This document shows, one piece after another, positions 15,633-25,226 of a DNA stretch of 35,262 bases (positions are counted from its first letter, which is position 1; each line of letters begins with the position of its first letter). The stretch comes from an archaeon (GTDB lineage: Archaea > Iainarchaeota > Iainarchaeia > Iainarchaeales > Iainarchaeaceae): assembly GCA_024653905.1 (NCBI GenBank), contig JANLGZ010000034.1:1-35262 (forward strand). The letters are read 5' to 3'. Under the pieces are notes generated by a model that saw nothing but the letters and a program-made list of their open reading frames with translations, searched no databases and was not told where the DNA came from. A program made the translations under genes and the position numbers.

Positions 15633-15789
15633 TTTATTGCCTCAAAAACTTAATCAGAGAGAAACTGCTTTTTTTTGGATATCTCTTCTCATAACTCTTG
15701 ATTTGCGCTTTTTATAATCTTTTGGTACAGGGATACTAATTCCTTTTTATTGAACTATTTTTATGGTTAACTAACTATCAATTAATTCT

Positions 15790-17319
15790 ATGAATATTCC
15801 CTCAACAGATTTTTTTAAACAGAATTTTGAATCCAAAATCATTGTAATAGCTGTTTGTGTTTACGTTTTATCATTTCTGATTTTTTACCCGTCTTTTTAT
15901 GCTTCAATAGATGAACATGGTTATCTGCAGAATACAGTGCGTCTAGCAAATGGCTCTATAGGGGAACCAAATGCTGAATATGCTGGAAGAGCGATATTTA
16001 ATGGAGAGGAATATATTTCCACAAGAGTCATCGGGAAATCAATTTTTCTTCTCCCGTTTATAGTTTTTGGTTTGAGTGGTGCAATGTTTTCAGGTCTTGT
16101 TATTCACCTTCTGAATTTTTGCATTCTGCTTTTGCTGTTCAAAAAACTCAAAATTAACAAAATGTTTTCCTTGCTTTATCTTCTTTTACCAACTTTTGTT
16201 TGGGCATCAAGAACTCTTTACCCAGGCCTGCTTGTACTGACATTTTTTCTTGCGGCATTTTATTTTTATTTCTCTGAAAAAAAGAAGCACAGTTTTTTTA
16301 CCGGTCTTTTTTTCGGGCTGGCGGTATTAACCAGAAATGATGCTGCCTATGGAGTTGTTGCCCTGTTAGTAGTAATGCTTTTCAAGGACAGAGAAAAATT
16401 ATTTTACACAGTGCTTGGCGGAATAGCACCAGCTCTTGCACTCTTCTCAATTAATTATCTCCTGTATGGTGGCGTCCTATCAACCGGTTCTGGAAGCATT
16501 TCCAATCTTCTATTCAATTATGCATCTGATAACATTGTTACTTTTACAGTTTACATTGCATTGCTCATGGTTTTTTTGCCTCTGCTTCTAATCTCGCCTT
16601 TCTTTGAGAAAAAAACAGGTGCCAAGTGGGAGTTTGCTGCATTTTCCATTGCTTACCTTGTGATGAACAGCACGTTTACAAACTTTTTCACATTTGAATT
16701 TTCATTCCATTCATTGGTGACATCCAGACTCCGCTATCTCATTTCTTTAATCGGAGTCTTACTAATTCCTTACTCTGCTTTTCTGACAGAGCTATCAGAA
16801 AAAGGATTTGCAAAAAAGCATTTTCAAAAAATAGTCCTAGTTGTTTTAGTGTTGCTTTCAGTCGGTACAATTGTTTTGTCCTCTGTCCATGCAGATTTTT
16901 TGTATGAGAAAAGAACATTAGTTTTCGAATCGGTTTACTCAAATACTCCTGCTAATGCATTGATTGTCGGAAGCAGTGATGATGCAATATTTTTTGTGAA
17001 AGATTTTTTCCCCGACAGGAAATACCTCAACATAAACCCAGGTGCAGATCTTGGCGGAAACCCTGAGAATATCAAAGTGATTGGAAAAATCAAGGAAAAT
17101 AAGGACTCTTATCTTTTACTGCTATCCTATACTCATGTCGAGGAAAAAAATTCTCTGAGGTCTGAAATAGTTGAGTCTGAGAGAAAAGAAATATTCAATT
17201 TTTACGAAGCTAATGCAGAGTCATTTGATTTGATTGCTTTTGAGCCTGAAATACAGATGTGGCTGTATAAGTATAATGGCGGAGAACTAAAAAATTCTGT
17301 GTCAGGTGAACAAAAGTGA
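15790..17319 (+). CDS. GT-C membrane glycosyltransferase (ArnT/PMT-like)
   Basis: 509 residues with about eleven hydrophobic segments up to residue 375 and a soluble C-terminal domain. After helix 1 (about 16-34) comes YASIDEHGYLQNTVRLANG; Asp41-Glu42 sit where GT39/GT83 GT-C enzymes keep their acidic catalytic pair. Such enzymes move a sugar from a polyprenyl-phosphate carrier outside the cell. The GT2 protein at 28260, DPM1-like, could supply the lipid-linked donor. Its stop overlaps the next GTG start (GTGA), so it is translationally coupled to the GT4 gene downstream. The upstream 157 bases hold a T/A-rich stretch near 15756-15766 that could be a TATA box. GT-C family is likely; the donor is unknown. 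Confidence 0.75.
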   Translation: MNIPSTDFFKQNFESKIIVIAVCVYVLSFLIFYPSFYASIDEHGYLQNTVRLANGSIGEPNAEYAGRAIFNGEEYISTRVIGKSIFLLPFIVFGLSGAMFSGLVIHLLNFCILLLLFKKLKINKMFSLLYLLLPTFVWASRTLYPGLLVLTFFLAAFYFYFSEKKKHSFFTGLFFGLAVLTRNDAAYGVVALLVVMLFKDREKLFYTVLGGIAPALALFSINYLLYGGVLSTGSGSISNLLFNYASDNIVTFTVYIALLMVFLPLLLISPFFEKKTGAKWEFAAFSIAYLVMNSTFTNFFTFEFSFHSLVTSRLRYLISLIGVLLIPYSAFLTELSEKGFAKKHFQKIVLVVLVLLSVGTIVLSSVHADFLYEKRTLVFESVYSNTPANALIVGSSDDAIFFVKDFFPDRKYLNINPGADLGGNPENIKVIGKIKENKDSYLLLLSYTHVEEKNSLRSEIVESERKEIFNFYEANAESFDLIAFEPEIQMWLYKYNGGELKNSVSGEQK

Positions 17320-18407
17320 ATGTTCTAATGCATGCTGCAGGCCCGTTCTTTGAAGAAGGAGGTGTGAGCAGGGTTGTAATTGAATTATCCCGTGAATTGC
17401 GGCTGAAAGGAGTTGATGTTGATTTTATTTTTGGAACCAATCCGGAAAATTACCCTAATGTTGATTCTTATCTGGACTTCCTCAAAGGTCCGTTGAAAAT
17501 AATAAAGCATTCTTCATTAACTGGATTGTTATTTTCAAACAAAATAACAGGAAGAAAATATGATGTTATACATTCACATACTCCGGAAGCTGCTTTTGAT
17601 TCGCTGAAATTTTCCTCTAAAACCAAGACAAAAACTCTTGTTCATCTGCATGGTTTTGACAAGGGCCTTTATGAGGAATGGCTCAAGGAAATAAACTTGA
17701 ACAGGCTTCAAAATGATTTTTTTACAAATTATTATCTGAGAAAATCGATTTCAAAAGGTGACAAGGTATTTGATGAATGTGAAAATTTCTGTGCGATTTC
17801 AAGAAGTGTGATTGTGGAAGCAGAAAAATTTTATAGTAAAACGCCTAGCTTGGTTTACAATGCATTTAATCCTGAAGAAAAAAAGTTCTCGATTTCCCAA
17901 TCTGCCTTAAGAAAAAAACTCGGGGTAGGTAAGGATGAAAAGATTGTGCTTTTTGTCGGGAACAATGGCTGGCGTAAAGGCCTTCCTTATCTTTTGGATG
18001 CAATGAAAATTCTTCCATCTAATTACAGGCTTGTTGTTATAGGTTTGAATGAAACAATCAATAATAAAAAAGTAATTAATATTGGGTGTTTGCCTCATAC
18101 CGCTTTGTTTGATTATTATGCTTTGGCTGATGTTTTCTGTATGCCGTCTCTCTATGAGCCTTTTGGCCTCGTTTATCTTGAGGCACAGTCATGTGAAACT
18201 CCCTGCGTGGGTTCCTTCGGTACTGCAGCCGAGGAATTAATTACAGATAAAAGAAATGGATTTCTAGCAAAAAAAAGAGATTTCCAAAGCATTGCAGATT
18301 CGATTGAAAAGGCAGTAGAACTCAAAGGGAAAATTAAAACTGATTTTAAGAAATTCTCTTGGGAAAAATCTGCCAAAGAGCTTCTGAAAATTTACGATTC
18401 ATTGTGA
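17316..18407 (+). CDS. GT4-family glycosyltransferase
   Basis: 363 residues starting at a GTG that overlaps the preceding stop (GTGA). The N-terminal EEGGVSRVVIELSRELRLKG is the typical GT4 acceptor-domain opening. Later VLFVGNNGWRKGLPYLLDAM (about 210-229) and the catalytic E-x7-E segment SLYEPFGLVYLEAQSCETP (Glu at about 279 and 287) are clear. It sits in a two-gene unit with the GT-C protein, which suggests they act on the same glycan. It ends ten bases from the convergent gmd. Substrates cannot be read from the sequence. Confidence 0.88.
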   Translation: MNVLMHAAGPFFEEGGVSRVVIELSRELRLKGVDVDFIFGTNPENYPNVDSYLDFLKGPLKIIKHSSLTGLLFSNKITGRKYDVIHSHTPEAAFDSLKFSSKTKTKTLVHLHGFDKGLYEEWLKEINLNRLQNDFFTNYYLRKSISKGDKVFDECENFCAISRSVIVEAEKFYSKTPSLVYNAFNPEEKKFSISQSALRKKLGVGKDEKIVLFVGNNGWRKGLPYLLDAMKILPSNYRLVVIGLNETINNKKVINIGCLPHTALFDYYALADVFCMPSLYEPFGLVYLEAQSCETPCVGSFGTAAEELITDKRNGFLAKKRDFQSIADSIEKAVELKGKIKTDFKKFSWEKSAKELLKIYDSL

Positions 18408-18417
18408 TTTAAATAAA

Positions 18418-19470
<1,053 letters not shown>

Positions 19471-19491
19471 CAATATAACTTTTATGTTATC

Positions 19492-19499
19492 TATTTAAA
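19492..19499 (-). promoter_or_regulatory. TATA-like box for gmd
   Basis: TTTAAATA on the minus strand lies about 22-29 bases before the gmd ATG and overlaps the last codons of the upstream GT4 gene. No ribosome-binding site separates it from the start, so gmd is probably leaderless and transcribed separately. Confidence 0.5.
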
Positions 19500-20598
19500 C
19501 TATTTTGGGTTCATTCATCGAGGTTTCCGAATAAATTGTCTCAAGAAGAGTAATTTTATTTTTCCATTTGAATTTTTTTGCCTCATCGACAACACTTTTT
19601 GCTATGTTTAAATTATTTTTTTGCATAATATTAACAATCTTCTTTGCACTGCTTTTTTTGTCTGTAAAATCAGCGAAAAAATCCGTTTTATCTTTTAATA
19701 TTTTTTCAAATCCGTTATTCCTTTGCACTATTGGTATGCATCCTGAAGCCATTGCCTCAACTAAAGTTAGCCCAAAGCCCTCATATTGTGAAGCAGACAC
19801 AAAGAATTCTGAAGAAGTATATAATTGGGCTATTTCTTCCTGTGAAGGATTTAAAATGAAAGAAATGTTTTCTTCCAAACTTAGCAGATTTACTTTTTCT
19901 TTAAATTCCAAGAAAAGATTTTCCCAATCTGTTCCTGCGATTATGAGTGAAAAATCTTTTTTGGATTTTTTTATTTCTGCAAAAGTTTCAAAGAGCAATT
20001 TAATTTTCTTGTTACTTGAAAATCTTCCCACAAAAATGAAAGAGTTTTTTTTCTTTTTTCCAGACTTGAATCTTTCAAGATTGACCCCGTTTTCCACGAG
20101 AATAACATTATTTGATATTTTTAAAAACAACTCCAAATCATTTTTACTTACTGCAATTATTTTGTCTGCTAATCCTAAAACAATTTTTTCAAAGAAACTG
20201 AAATAAATTTTTTTCACAAGTCCGAGGCTGGGTGTGTGGAAAATTCCTCCGTGTGTTGATACTACTACAGGTTTTTTATGAATCCATTTAGTAAGGAGCA
20301 AAAAATCCGAAAAAAAACCTATTCCATGTACATGCACAATGTCAGCATCTTTTATTTTACCTAAAACACCAAAGCCAATTTTGTAATATTTTAAATCCAA
20401 AAAAGGGATTCTTTCAACAAAAATTTTCCCGATTTTTTCTTTCGCAAAAAGTTTTTTCTTTGAATTGGCGCATTTATCAAGACAAATAACTTTTACTTCA
20501 TGTCCATGTTCTGTAAGTATATTGGAAATATCTTCAACCACTCTTTCCATGCCGCCGATGCACGGAGAATAATGGTTAACTACTTGGGTTATTCTCAT
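19495..20598 (-). CDS. GT4-family glycosyltransferase
   Basis: 367 residues. VNHYSPCIGGMERVVEDISNIL is the N-terminal GT4 glycine-rich loop region, FIFVGRFSSNKKIKLLFETF (about 188-207) starts the donor domain, and SQYEGFGLTLVEAMASGCIPIV gives the E-x7-E catalytic segment. Phosphatidylinositol mannosyltransferase-like GT4 enzymes are the closest style. The start overlaps the stop of the GT2 gene upstream by four bases, placing it last in an operon running from the radical SAM gene at 23740. The sugar is unknown. Confidence 0.9.
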   Translation of the reverse strand: MRITQVVNHYSPCIGGMERVVEDISNILTEHGHEVKVICLDKCANSKKKLFAKEKIGKIFVERIPFLDLKYYKIGFGVLGKIKDADIVHVHGIGFFSDFLLLTKWIHKKPVVVSTHGGIFHTPSLGLVKKIYFSFFEKIVLGLADKIIAVSKNDLELFLKISNNVILVENGVNLERFKSGKKKKNSFIFVGRFSSNKKIKLLFETFAEIKKSKKDFSLIIAGTDWENLFLEFKEKVNLLSLEENISFILNPSQEEIAQLYTSSEFFVSASQYEGFGLTLVEAMASGCIPIVQRNNGFEKILKDKTDFFADFTDKKSSAKKIVNIMQKNNLNIAKSVVDEAKKFKWKNKITLLETIYSETSMNEPKIV

Positions 20599-21599
20599 TT
20601 TTTTTCCTTCAAAATGTTGCGGTTAATAAATCCCATTATTAGCCCTAATTGGAAAGCGATTGTTCTTAGTGGAATTATTACAAGTGATGCAAGGGCAACA
20701 ACTCTGTCTCTAGGCCACGCATAAAAAGTGAATTGCAGAGTACTCACTAATCCAAGAGTGCCAATTATTCCGGAAACTCCAAGTGAAATAGCCGCCAATA
20801 CTAATTGATTTGCCCAAATAAGCGGAATTGAAGCTAAAAACAGTACAATTCCAGCATATCCTGCCATTATTTGAAATTTAATCCATGGAGTGGTATATGA
20901 ATCTTTCATAATTTTATCCTTGTGTTTTGAATAAAGATTAACCCTGTAAAATGCCCTGAAATACTTGACTTTCAAATATTCAAACAAGCTTTCAGGATGT
21001 GAATGATAAACAATTGCTTTTGGATTAAAAACAAGTTTTTTTCCCAGCTTTGCCAATTTATAACTCAGTTCAGGGTCTTCTCCTGAAGCCTTTGGAAAAG
21101 ATTCATCAAAACCACCCGCCTCTAAATAATCTTTTTTTCTATAACCCGCAGAATAACTCCCAATCCAATCAAGTGTTTCTGATTTTCTTTTCATCCGCTC
21201 ATAACGCTCTTCTATTTCAATCTGGTTGAATCTTGCAGTTATTGATTTTTGTTTTGTTCTGTAAGCTCCCTGAACCCCGATTATTTCTTTGCCCTTAAAT
21301 GGCGCAGTCATTTCTTTCAGCCAGTTTTGTTCAGGGACACAATCAGCATCAGTAAAAACGAAAATATCTCCTTTTGCATTCTTTGCACCAAGGTTCCTTG
21401 CCTTTGCGGGTCCCGCATTTTTCTGCTTCAGCACAATTGCCCCAAGTTCCTCTGCCGCGTCTGCAGTATCGTCAGTGGAACCATCATCAACAACAATAAT
21501 CTCAAAAGGTTCTGCGAAATCCTGATTTCTTATTGCGTCTACACAGTCCCCTATTGTTTTTTCACTATTGTAAGCAGGAATAATAATGCTGATTTTCAT
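20595..21599 (-). CDS. GT2-family glycosyltransferase with C-terminal membrane helices
   Basis: 334 residues. The GT-A domain starts MKISIIIPAYNSEKTIGDCV and has VVDDGSTDD (36-44) and the D-x-D metal site TDAD (83-86, Asp84 and Asp86); SGEDPELSYKL resembles the ED catalytic base region. The C-terminal 100 residues contain about three hydrophobic helices. This architecture is common for membrane-bound enzymes using polyprenyl-phosphate or lipid-linked acceptors. Overlaps of four bases with the methyltransferase upstream and the GT4 downstream indicate one translation-coupled unit. Substrate unknown. Confidence 0.88.
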   Translation of the reverse strand: MKISIIIPAYNSEKTIGDCVDAIRNQDFAEPFEIIVVDDGSTDDTADAAEELGAIVLKQKNAGPAKARNLGAKNAKGDIFVFTDADCVPEQNWLKEMTAPFKGKEIIGVQGAYRTKQKSITARFNQIEIEERYERMKRKSETLDWIGSYSAGYRKKDYLEAGGFDESFPKASGEDPELSYKLAKLGKKLVFNPKAIVYHSHPESLFEYLKVKYFRAFYRVNLYSKHKDKIMKDSYTTPWIKFQIMAGYAGIVLFLASIPLIWANQLVLAAISLGVSGIIGTLGLVSTLQFTFYAWPRDRVVALASLVIIPLRTIAFQLGLIMGFINRNILKEKK

Positions 21600-22168
21600 T
21601 TTATTTTCACAGCCTTCACAATCATCTGTTCTTGTAAGCTTTTAGGTAATAAATAATGTATTAGTTTTCTGAATAAAAAACTCCATTTGTTTCGGCTTCC
21701 ATAACAATTTTCATTAGTGTACGGCTGGCAATAAAATTCCTCTACTTTAAGATTGTATTTTTCCAGTAGTTTTTCAAGTTGAGGGTAATTAAACAAACTA
21801 ATATGAATCGGAGTTTCGTATGATTTAAAAATTCTATTCACCAAACTTTTTCTGTTTGGAGTCGTCAAAACTAGTGACCCGTTTTTTTTCAACACTCTAT
21901 TTGCTTCTTTCAAAAAAAGTTCGGGTTTTTCAAGATGTTCTATTAATTCACCGGCAAAAACCGAATCAAATTCATTTTCTTCGAAAGGTATTTTCTCAGC
22001 ACTTGCATTTTTGTAATTAGATGTGTTTTTCTTTGTTTCAATATCAATTCCAAAAATATTTTCTTTTCCAAATTTTTCAATAAACTTTTGATGTATGCCA
22101 CCTACACTGTAACCAACATCAAGAATTTTTCCGTTCAGATTTTTTAATGCAAACTCTACTCTTTCCAT
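21596..22168 (-). CDS. SAM-dependent methyltransferase (type 11-like)
   Basis: 190 residues. Motif I is ILDVGYSVGGIHQKF (15-29), a variant without the usual D-x-G-x-G-x-G spacing. It is followed by GIDIE (about 38-42), the acidic motif II; VFAGELIEHLEKPELFLKEANRVLKKNGSLVL spans the motif III region. The family methylates small molecules, including sugar hydroxyls and quinones. Its stop overlaps the GT2 start, and its own start follows the radical SAM gene after about 30 bases, so it probably modifies the same glycan. Target not predictable. Confidence 0.82.
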   Translation of the reverse strand: MERVEFALKNLNGKILDVGYSVGGIHQKFIEKFGKENIFGIDIETKKNTSNYKNASAEKIPFEENEFDSVFAGELIEHLEKPELFLKEANRVLKKNGSLVLTTPNRKSLVNRIFKSYETPIHISLFNYPQLEKLLEKYNLKVEEFYCQPYTNENCYGSRNKWSFLFRKLIHYLLPKSLQEQMIVKAVKIK

Positions 22169-22198
22169 TCAAACACCGCGATTAGTTTAGTATATTAG

Positions 22199-23740
22199 TT
22201 ATTGAGTGATTTTAAATATTGGTTTTGGCGCAGTTCCTGATTGTTCGGGTTCTTCCTTAACTTGTTTCATTGCGGCTGATTTTTTCCAAAAATCAATATC
22301 TAATAAGTATTTCATAAATGTTCTTCCGCCCATTAAAAGCCTTCTGGCTTCGCGAGGCTGAGTAATCGCAACTTTTAATCTTCCAAGCACATAAGATGGC
22401 CGCATGTAAAATTCCTTTCTTCCCCAATCGCATCCCTCTACAAGCTCTTTGGCTGTTAATTTATCTGTGCTTAAAATAGTATTATGAGTCCCTTCAGGAG
22501 TTAACCAGTCTTCCCAGTTCTTTGTTTTCAAAAAATCATTATCTACTGCCCACTTATATGCTGTTGTTCCGGGATAAAGCATTAGTGGAAAAAATTGTGC
22601 AGTATCAGGATCAAGTTTTTTTGCCCATTCAACAGTAGCCTTGATTGTTTCTTTTGTTTCTCCATTATTTCCAAGCATAAAACAACCGTGAACCAACAAT
22701 TTTGCTTTTTTGGTGTCCACCATAAACTGTTCAATCCTGCTAATTACAGTTCCTTTTTTTATGTTGTTCAATATTTGTTGATTTGAACTTTCAAATCCAA
22801 CACAAAGCAATCTACACCCTGCTTTTTTCATCCATTGCATTGTTTCAAGATCAACATCAGCTCTTGCATTGCATGTCCATGCAATTTTTATTTTTCTTTT
22901 AATAATTTCTTTAGCAATCTCAACCATTCTTTCTTTATCCTGGGTTAAAGTATCATCCTCAATCATAATGTCCTTGACATAAGGCAGGTTTTTTGTAATC
23001 CATTCAAATTCATCAACAACATTTTTCACACTTCGTGCTCTGTAAGTTTGTCCTGTTAAAGTCTGCGGGAACTTGCAAAAAGTGCACCTGAATTTACATC
23101 CTCTTCCTGTAATTATTGTAACCTCAGGAAACAAAACTGAAGGATAAAAATAATCTCTGATTTTTAAGTGCCTATTGTAAACATCGCTTACAAATGGCAT
23201 ATCATCTAATTCTTTTTCTTCAAGCGGAGTTCTATTTGGAGTAAATTTTGTTTCTCCTTTTTCAGAATAAGTTATTCCAAGAACCTTGCCTAGGGGTTTA
23301 TTATTTTCAAGAGCGTCTGCTAAATCTCTTATTGTGTGGTCGTATTCTCCTCTTGCAATAAAATCAATGCTATTGCTTGTTTTCAAACATTCTTCGGGAA
23401 GAGCACTAACGTGTGTTCCAACCATAATTAGTTTTGAATTAGGATTTACTTTTTTTAATGCGTCTGCAACTTTCACGTCATTTTTGAATGAAGCAGTTAC
23501 TGTATCAAGAACCATAAGTTCAGGTTTCCATTCCTCAACCAATTTAATGACATCATCCTGAGTCATTCCGTTAGCTGGGGCATCAATTAGTTTTACTTCG
23601 TGCCCTGCTTTTTCCATTACTCCAGTTGCATAACCCAGCCAGATTGGATAGTAAACACATCCGCCTTTGCTGATAGCTGGGCTTCTAGAGGTTCTAGAAA
23701 ACCTGTACAGGAACGGTGGACTTAACATCAATACTTTCAT
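22199..23740 (-). CDS. Cobalamin-binding-type radical SAM protein (third of three)
   Basis: 513 residues from the ATG at 23740, which has GGTGA five bases upstream; a TTG-started frame reaches 23758. The N-terminal B12-binding-like domain (about 1-150) has YYPIWLGYATGVMEKAG, LIDAPANG and MVGTHVSALPEE; a histidine cobalamin ligand is not evident. The Fe-S motif is GRGCKFRCTFC, cysteines 215, 219 and 222. FMLGNNGETKETIKATVEWA and FPLMLYPGTTAYKWA follow the pattern of hopanoid/lipid and glycan-linked members such as HpnJ-like proteins. It is longer than the other two because of a C-terminal extension rich in Arg and Lys. First gene of an operon with methyltransferase, GT2 and GT4. Substrate unknown. 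Confidence 0.87.
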   Translation of the reverse strand: MKVLMLSPPFLYRFSRTSRSPAISKGGCVYYPIWLGYATGVMEKAGHEVKLIDAPANGMTQDDVIKLVEEWKPELMVLDTVTASFKNDVKVADALKKVNPNSKLIMVGTHVSALPEECLKTSNSIDFIARGEYDHTIRDLADALENNKPLGKVLGITYSEKGETKFTPNRTPLEEKELDDMPFVSDVYNRHLKIRDYFYPSVLFPEVTIITGRGCKFRCTFCKFPQTLTGQTYRARSVKNVVDEFEWITKNLPYVKDIMIEDDTLTQDKERMVEIAKEIIKRKIKIAWTCNARADVDLETMQWMKKAGCRLLCVGFESSNQQILNNIKKGTVISRIEQFMVDTKKAKLLVHGCFMLGNNGETKETIKATVEWAKKLDPDTAQFFPLMLYPGTTAYKWAVDNDFLKTKNWEDWLTPEGTHNTILSTDKLTAKELVEGCDWGRKEFYMRPSYVLGRLKVAITQPREARRLLMGGRTFMKYLLDIDFWKKSAAMKQVKEEPEQSGTAPKPIFKITQ

Positions 23741-23745
23741 CTTTT

Positions 23746-23750
23746 TCACC
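23746..23750 (-). promoter_or_regulatory. Ribosome-binding site deciding the third radical SAM start
   Basis: GGTGA on the minus strand, five bases before the ATG at 23740, matches the archaeal anti-Shine-Dalgarno. It supports that ATG over the TTG at 23758. Confidence 0.6.
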
Positions 23751-23837
23751 AAAAACAAAATAATAAGGTTTTAGTTATTTAATTGTTATTAATTGTTAAT
23801 TTGCAGTTATAAAGGCATTTTTGGTACAAATGCCAGT

Positions 23838-24563
23838 TCATTTGTTTTCCCCAACAAACTTGTTTACTCTTAATAATTCATCAAAAGAGCCAGCATCAAG
23901 CCATTCTTCTTTAAGTTTGCTGGCTTTCAAAGAACCATCTTTTATGTAGAAGTTATGTAGGTCGCTAATCTCAAGTTCGCCTCTTGCACTTGGTTTTAGG
24001 CCTTTAATTAATTCAAACACGTGTGAAGTATACATGTAAACTCCAATTGCAACCCAATTTGTCGGAGGGTTCTTTGGTTTTTCAACGACCTCGATAACAT
24101 TTTCTCCATCAAGCACAGCCACTCCTGCTTTTGAGGCCTCTTCTTTTGTTGTTTCGTAAATCAAAATTCTTGATTTTTCTTTTCCTTTATCAAATTCTTC
24201 CACAAATGGTTTTATGTTTTCAAAAAGAATATTATCGCCATTAATTGAAACAAATTTATCATTTCCAACAAATTCTTTTGCAAGATTAATGGCTTGAGGC
24301 AATCCGCCAGCTTCATCCTGTACTCTAAAAGTAAAATTTACTCCAAAATCTTTTCCTGAACCAAGCAGTGCAAAAATTGCGCCTGCGTGATGCGTTCCTG
24401 TAATAACAAGAATATCTTTTATTCCCGCATCCTTCAAAGTCTGGATTGGATAATAAATCATTGGCTTGTCATAAATTGGAAGCAAGTGTTTGTTGCTAAC
24501 GGCGGTCAAGGGTAATAGACGAGAACCCGTCCCCCCTGCCAAGATTATTCCTCGAATTGTCAT
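23838..24563 (-). CDS. rmlA: Glucose-1-phosphate thymidylyltransferase, short form
   Basis: 241 residues from the ATG, with a GTG codon directly before it. The signature IILAGGTGSRLLPLT (about 6-20) is diagnostic. NKHLLPIYDKPMIYYPI, SINGDNILFENI and VVEKPKNPPTNWVAIGVYMY are typical of dTDP-glucose pyrophosphorylases. At about 241 residues it lacks the C-terminal extension that carries the allosteric site in 290-residue bacterial RmlA, as is usual for archaeal short forms. It forms dTDP-glucose from glucose-1-phosphate and dTTP for RmlB encoded upstream. A TATA-like stretch about 25-35 bases upstream suggests its own promoter. rmlC and rmlD are not in the window. Confidence 0.92.
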   Translation of the reverse strand: MTIRGIILAGGTGSRLLPLTAVSNKHLLPIYDKPMIYYPIQTLKDAGIKDILVITGTHHAGAIFALLGSGKDFGVNFTFRVQDEAGGLPQAINLAKEFVGNDKFVSINGDNILFENIKPFVEEFDKGKEKSRILIYETTKEEASKAGVAVLDGENVIEVVEKPKNPPTNWVAIGVYMYTSHVFELIKGLKPSARGELEISDLHNFYIKDGSLKASKLKEEWLDAGSFDELLRVNKFVGENK

Positions 24564-24717
24564 CACCTGTGTAATCTAAATATCGCTTATATTTTCTATA
24601 TAGTCTTGTTTCTTTAATAGATTTCTGGTACAGATATTCTAAAATAGGTATTGATTCTTCTGTCGAATATATTATAGTTCTAATTAAGTTATCTGGATTA
24701 CGCTGGATAGAACTCAT
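24496..24717 (-). CDS. Doubtful 73-residue small protein between methyltransferase and rmlA
   Basis: A 73-codon frame begins with ATGA overlapping the methyltransferase stop, and GGAG (GAAGGAGAAGAA) stands six bases before the ATG. The product is basic and has no family I recognise. Its first 50 residues fill the gap to rmlA, but its last part overlaps the rmlA start in another frame, and a TATA-like stretch for rmlA lies inside it. The ribosome-binding site also encodes the lysine-rich tail of the methyltransferase, so it may be incidental. Treat as a low-confidence candidate. Confidence 0.25.
   Translation of the reverse strand: MSSIQRNPDNLIRTIIYSTEESIPILEYLYQKSIKETRLYRKYKRYLDYTGDDNSRNNLGRGDGFSSITLDRR
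24587..24602 (-). promoter_or_regulatory. TATA-like stretch for rmlA
   Basis: TATATAGAAAATATAA on the minus strand ends 24 bases before the rmlA ATG, well placed for a leaderless start. It lies in the 150-base gap between rmlA and the methyltransferase gene. Confidence 0.45.
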
Positions 24718-25226
24718 TTCTTCTCCTTCTTCGCCATTCTAGATTGTTGTTTTTCAAATAATATAATAGATATTGATTCAAATAATGGAATAGAAAGGTG
24801 AAAACAGTGAATTGTTCCATCTAAATGAAAAATTCTTTTAAGAGTCTCAGGGGTATACGGCCTTATATGATCAGGCTGATCCCAAAAATGAACGCTGGGA
24901 TAAGGTGTTATTATACAAACATACTTTTTTGAAATTCTAAATAATTCTTCTGCAAATTTTTCTGGTTCTTTAAGGTGTTCAATAACGTGTGCTGAATAAA
25001 CCAAATCAAAACTATTTTTTTCGAAATCGTTTTTAAAAATATCCATTTTTATAATATCTTTTCTTGTTGGCGCAAGATCAATAGCAGTAACTTTTTTTTC
25101 TTTGGATTCAAAATAATCTATCATTTTCCCGTTTCCTGATCCGACATCTAAAACTGTATTGAAATCAATCCCTCTGAAAAGAGAATCGTAAAAAAGTGCA
25201 TCAATTAATTTCTGTCTTAAAGACAT
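24714..25226 (-). CDS. SAM-dependent methyltransferase
   Basis: 170 residues. Motif I VLDVGSGNGKMIDYF (25-39) is canonical, followed by TAIDLAP with the acidic residue that binds the ribose and VYSAHVIEHLKEPEKFAEEL for motif III. The tail QSRMAKKEKK is basic. The A of its ATG is the last base of the rmlB stop (TAATG), so the two genes are translationally coupled. This suggests that it methylates the sugar made from dTDP-4-keto-6-deoxyglucose or a glycan containing it, which is inference. Short length leaves little room for a substrate domain. Confidence 0.82.
   Translation of the reverse strand: MSLRQKLIDALFYDSLFRGIDFNTVLDVGSGNGKMIDYFESKEKKVTAIDLAPTRKDIIKMDIFKNDFEKNSFDLVYSAHVIEHLKEPEKFAEELFRISKKYVCIITPYPSVHFWDQPDHIRPYTPETLKRIFHLDGTIHCFHLSIPLFESISIILFEKQQSRMAKKEKK

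Noticed and set aside
19568..20206. A 212-codon plus-strand frame opposite the GT4 gene
   Set aside because: The opposite strand encodes a clear GT4 enzyme; the antisense product is a lysine/phenylalanine/serine-rich shadow without motifs.
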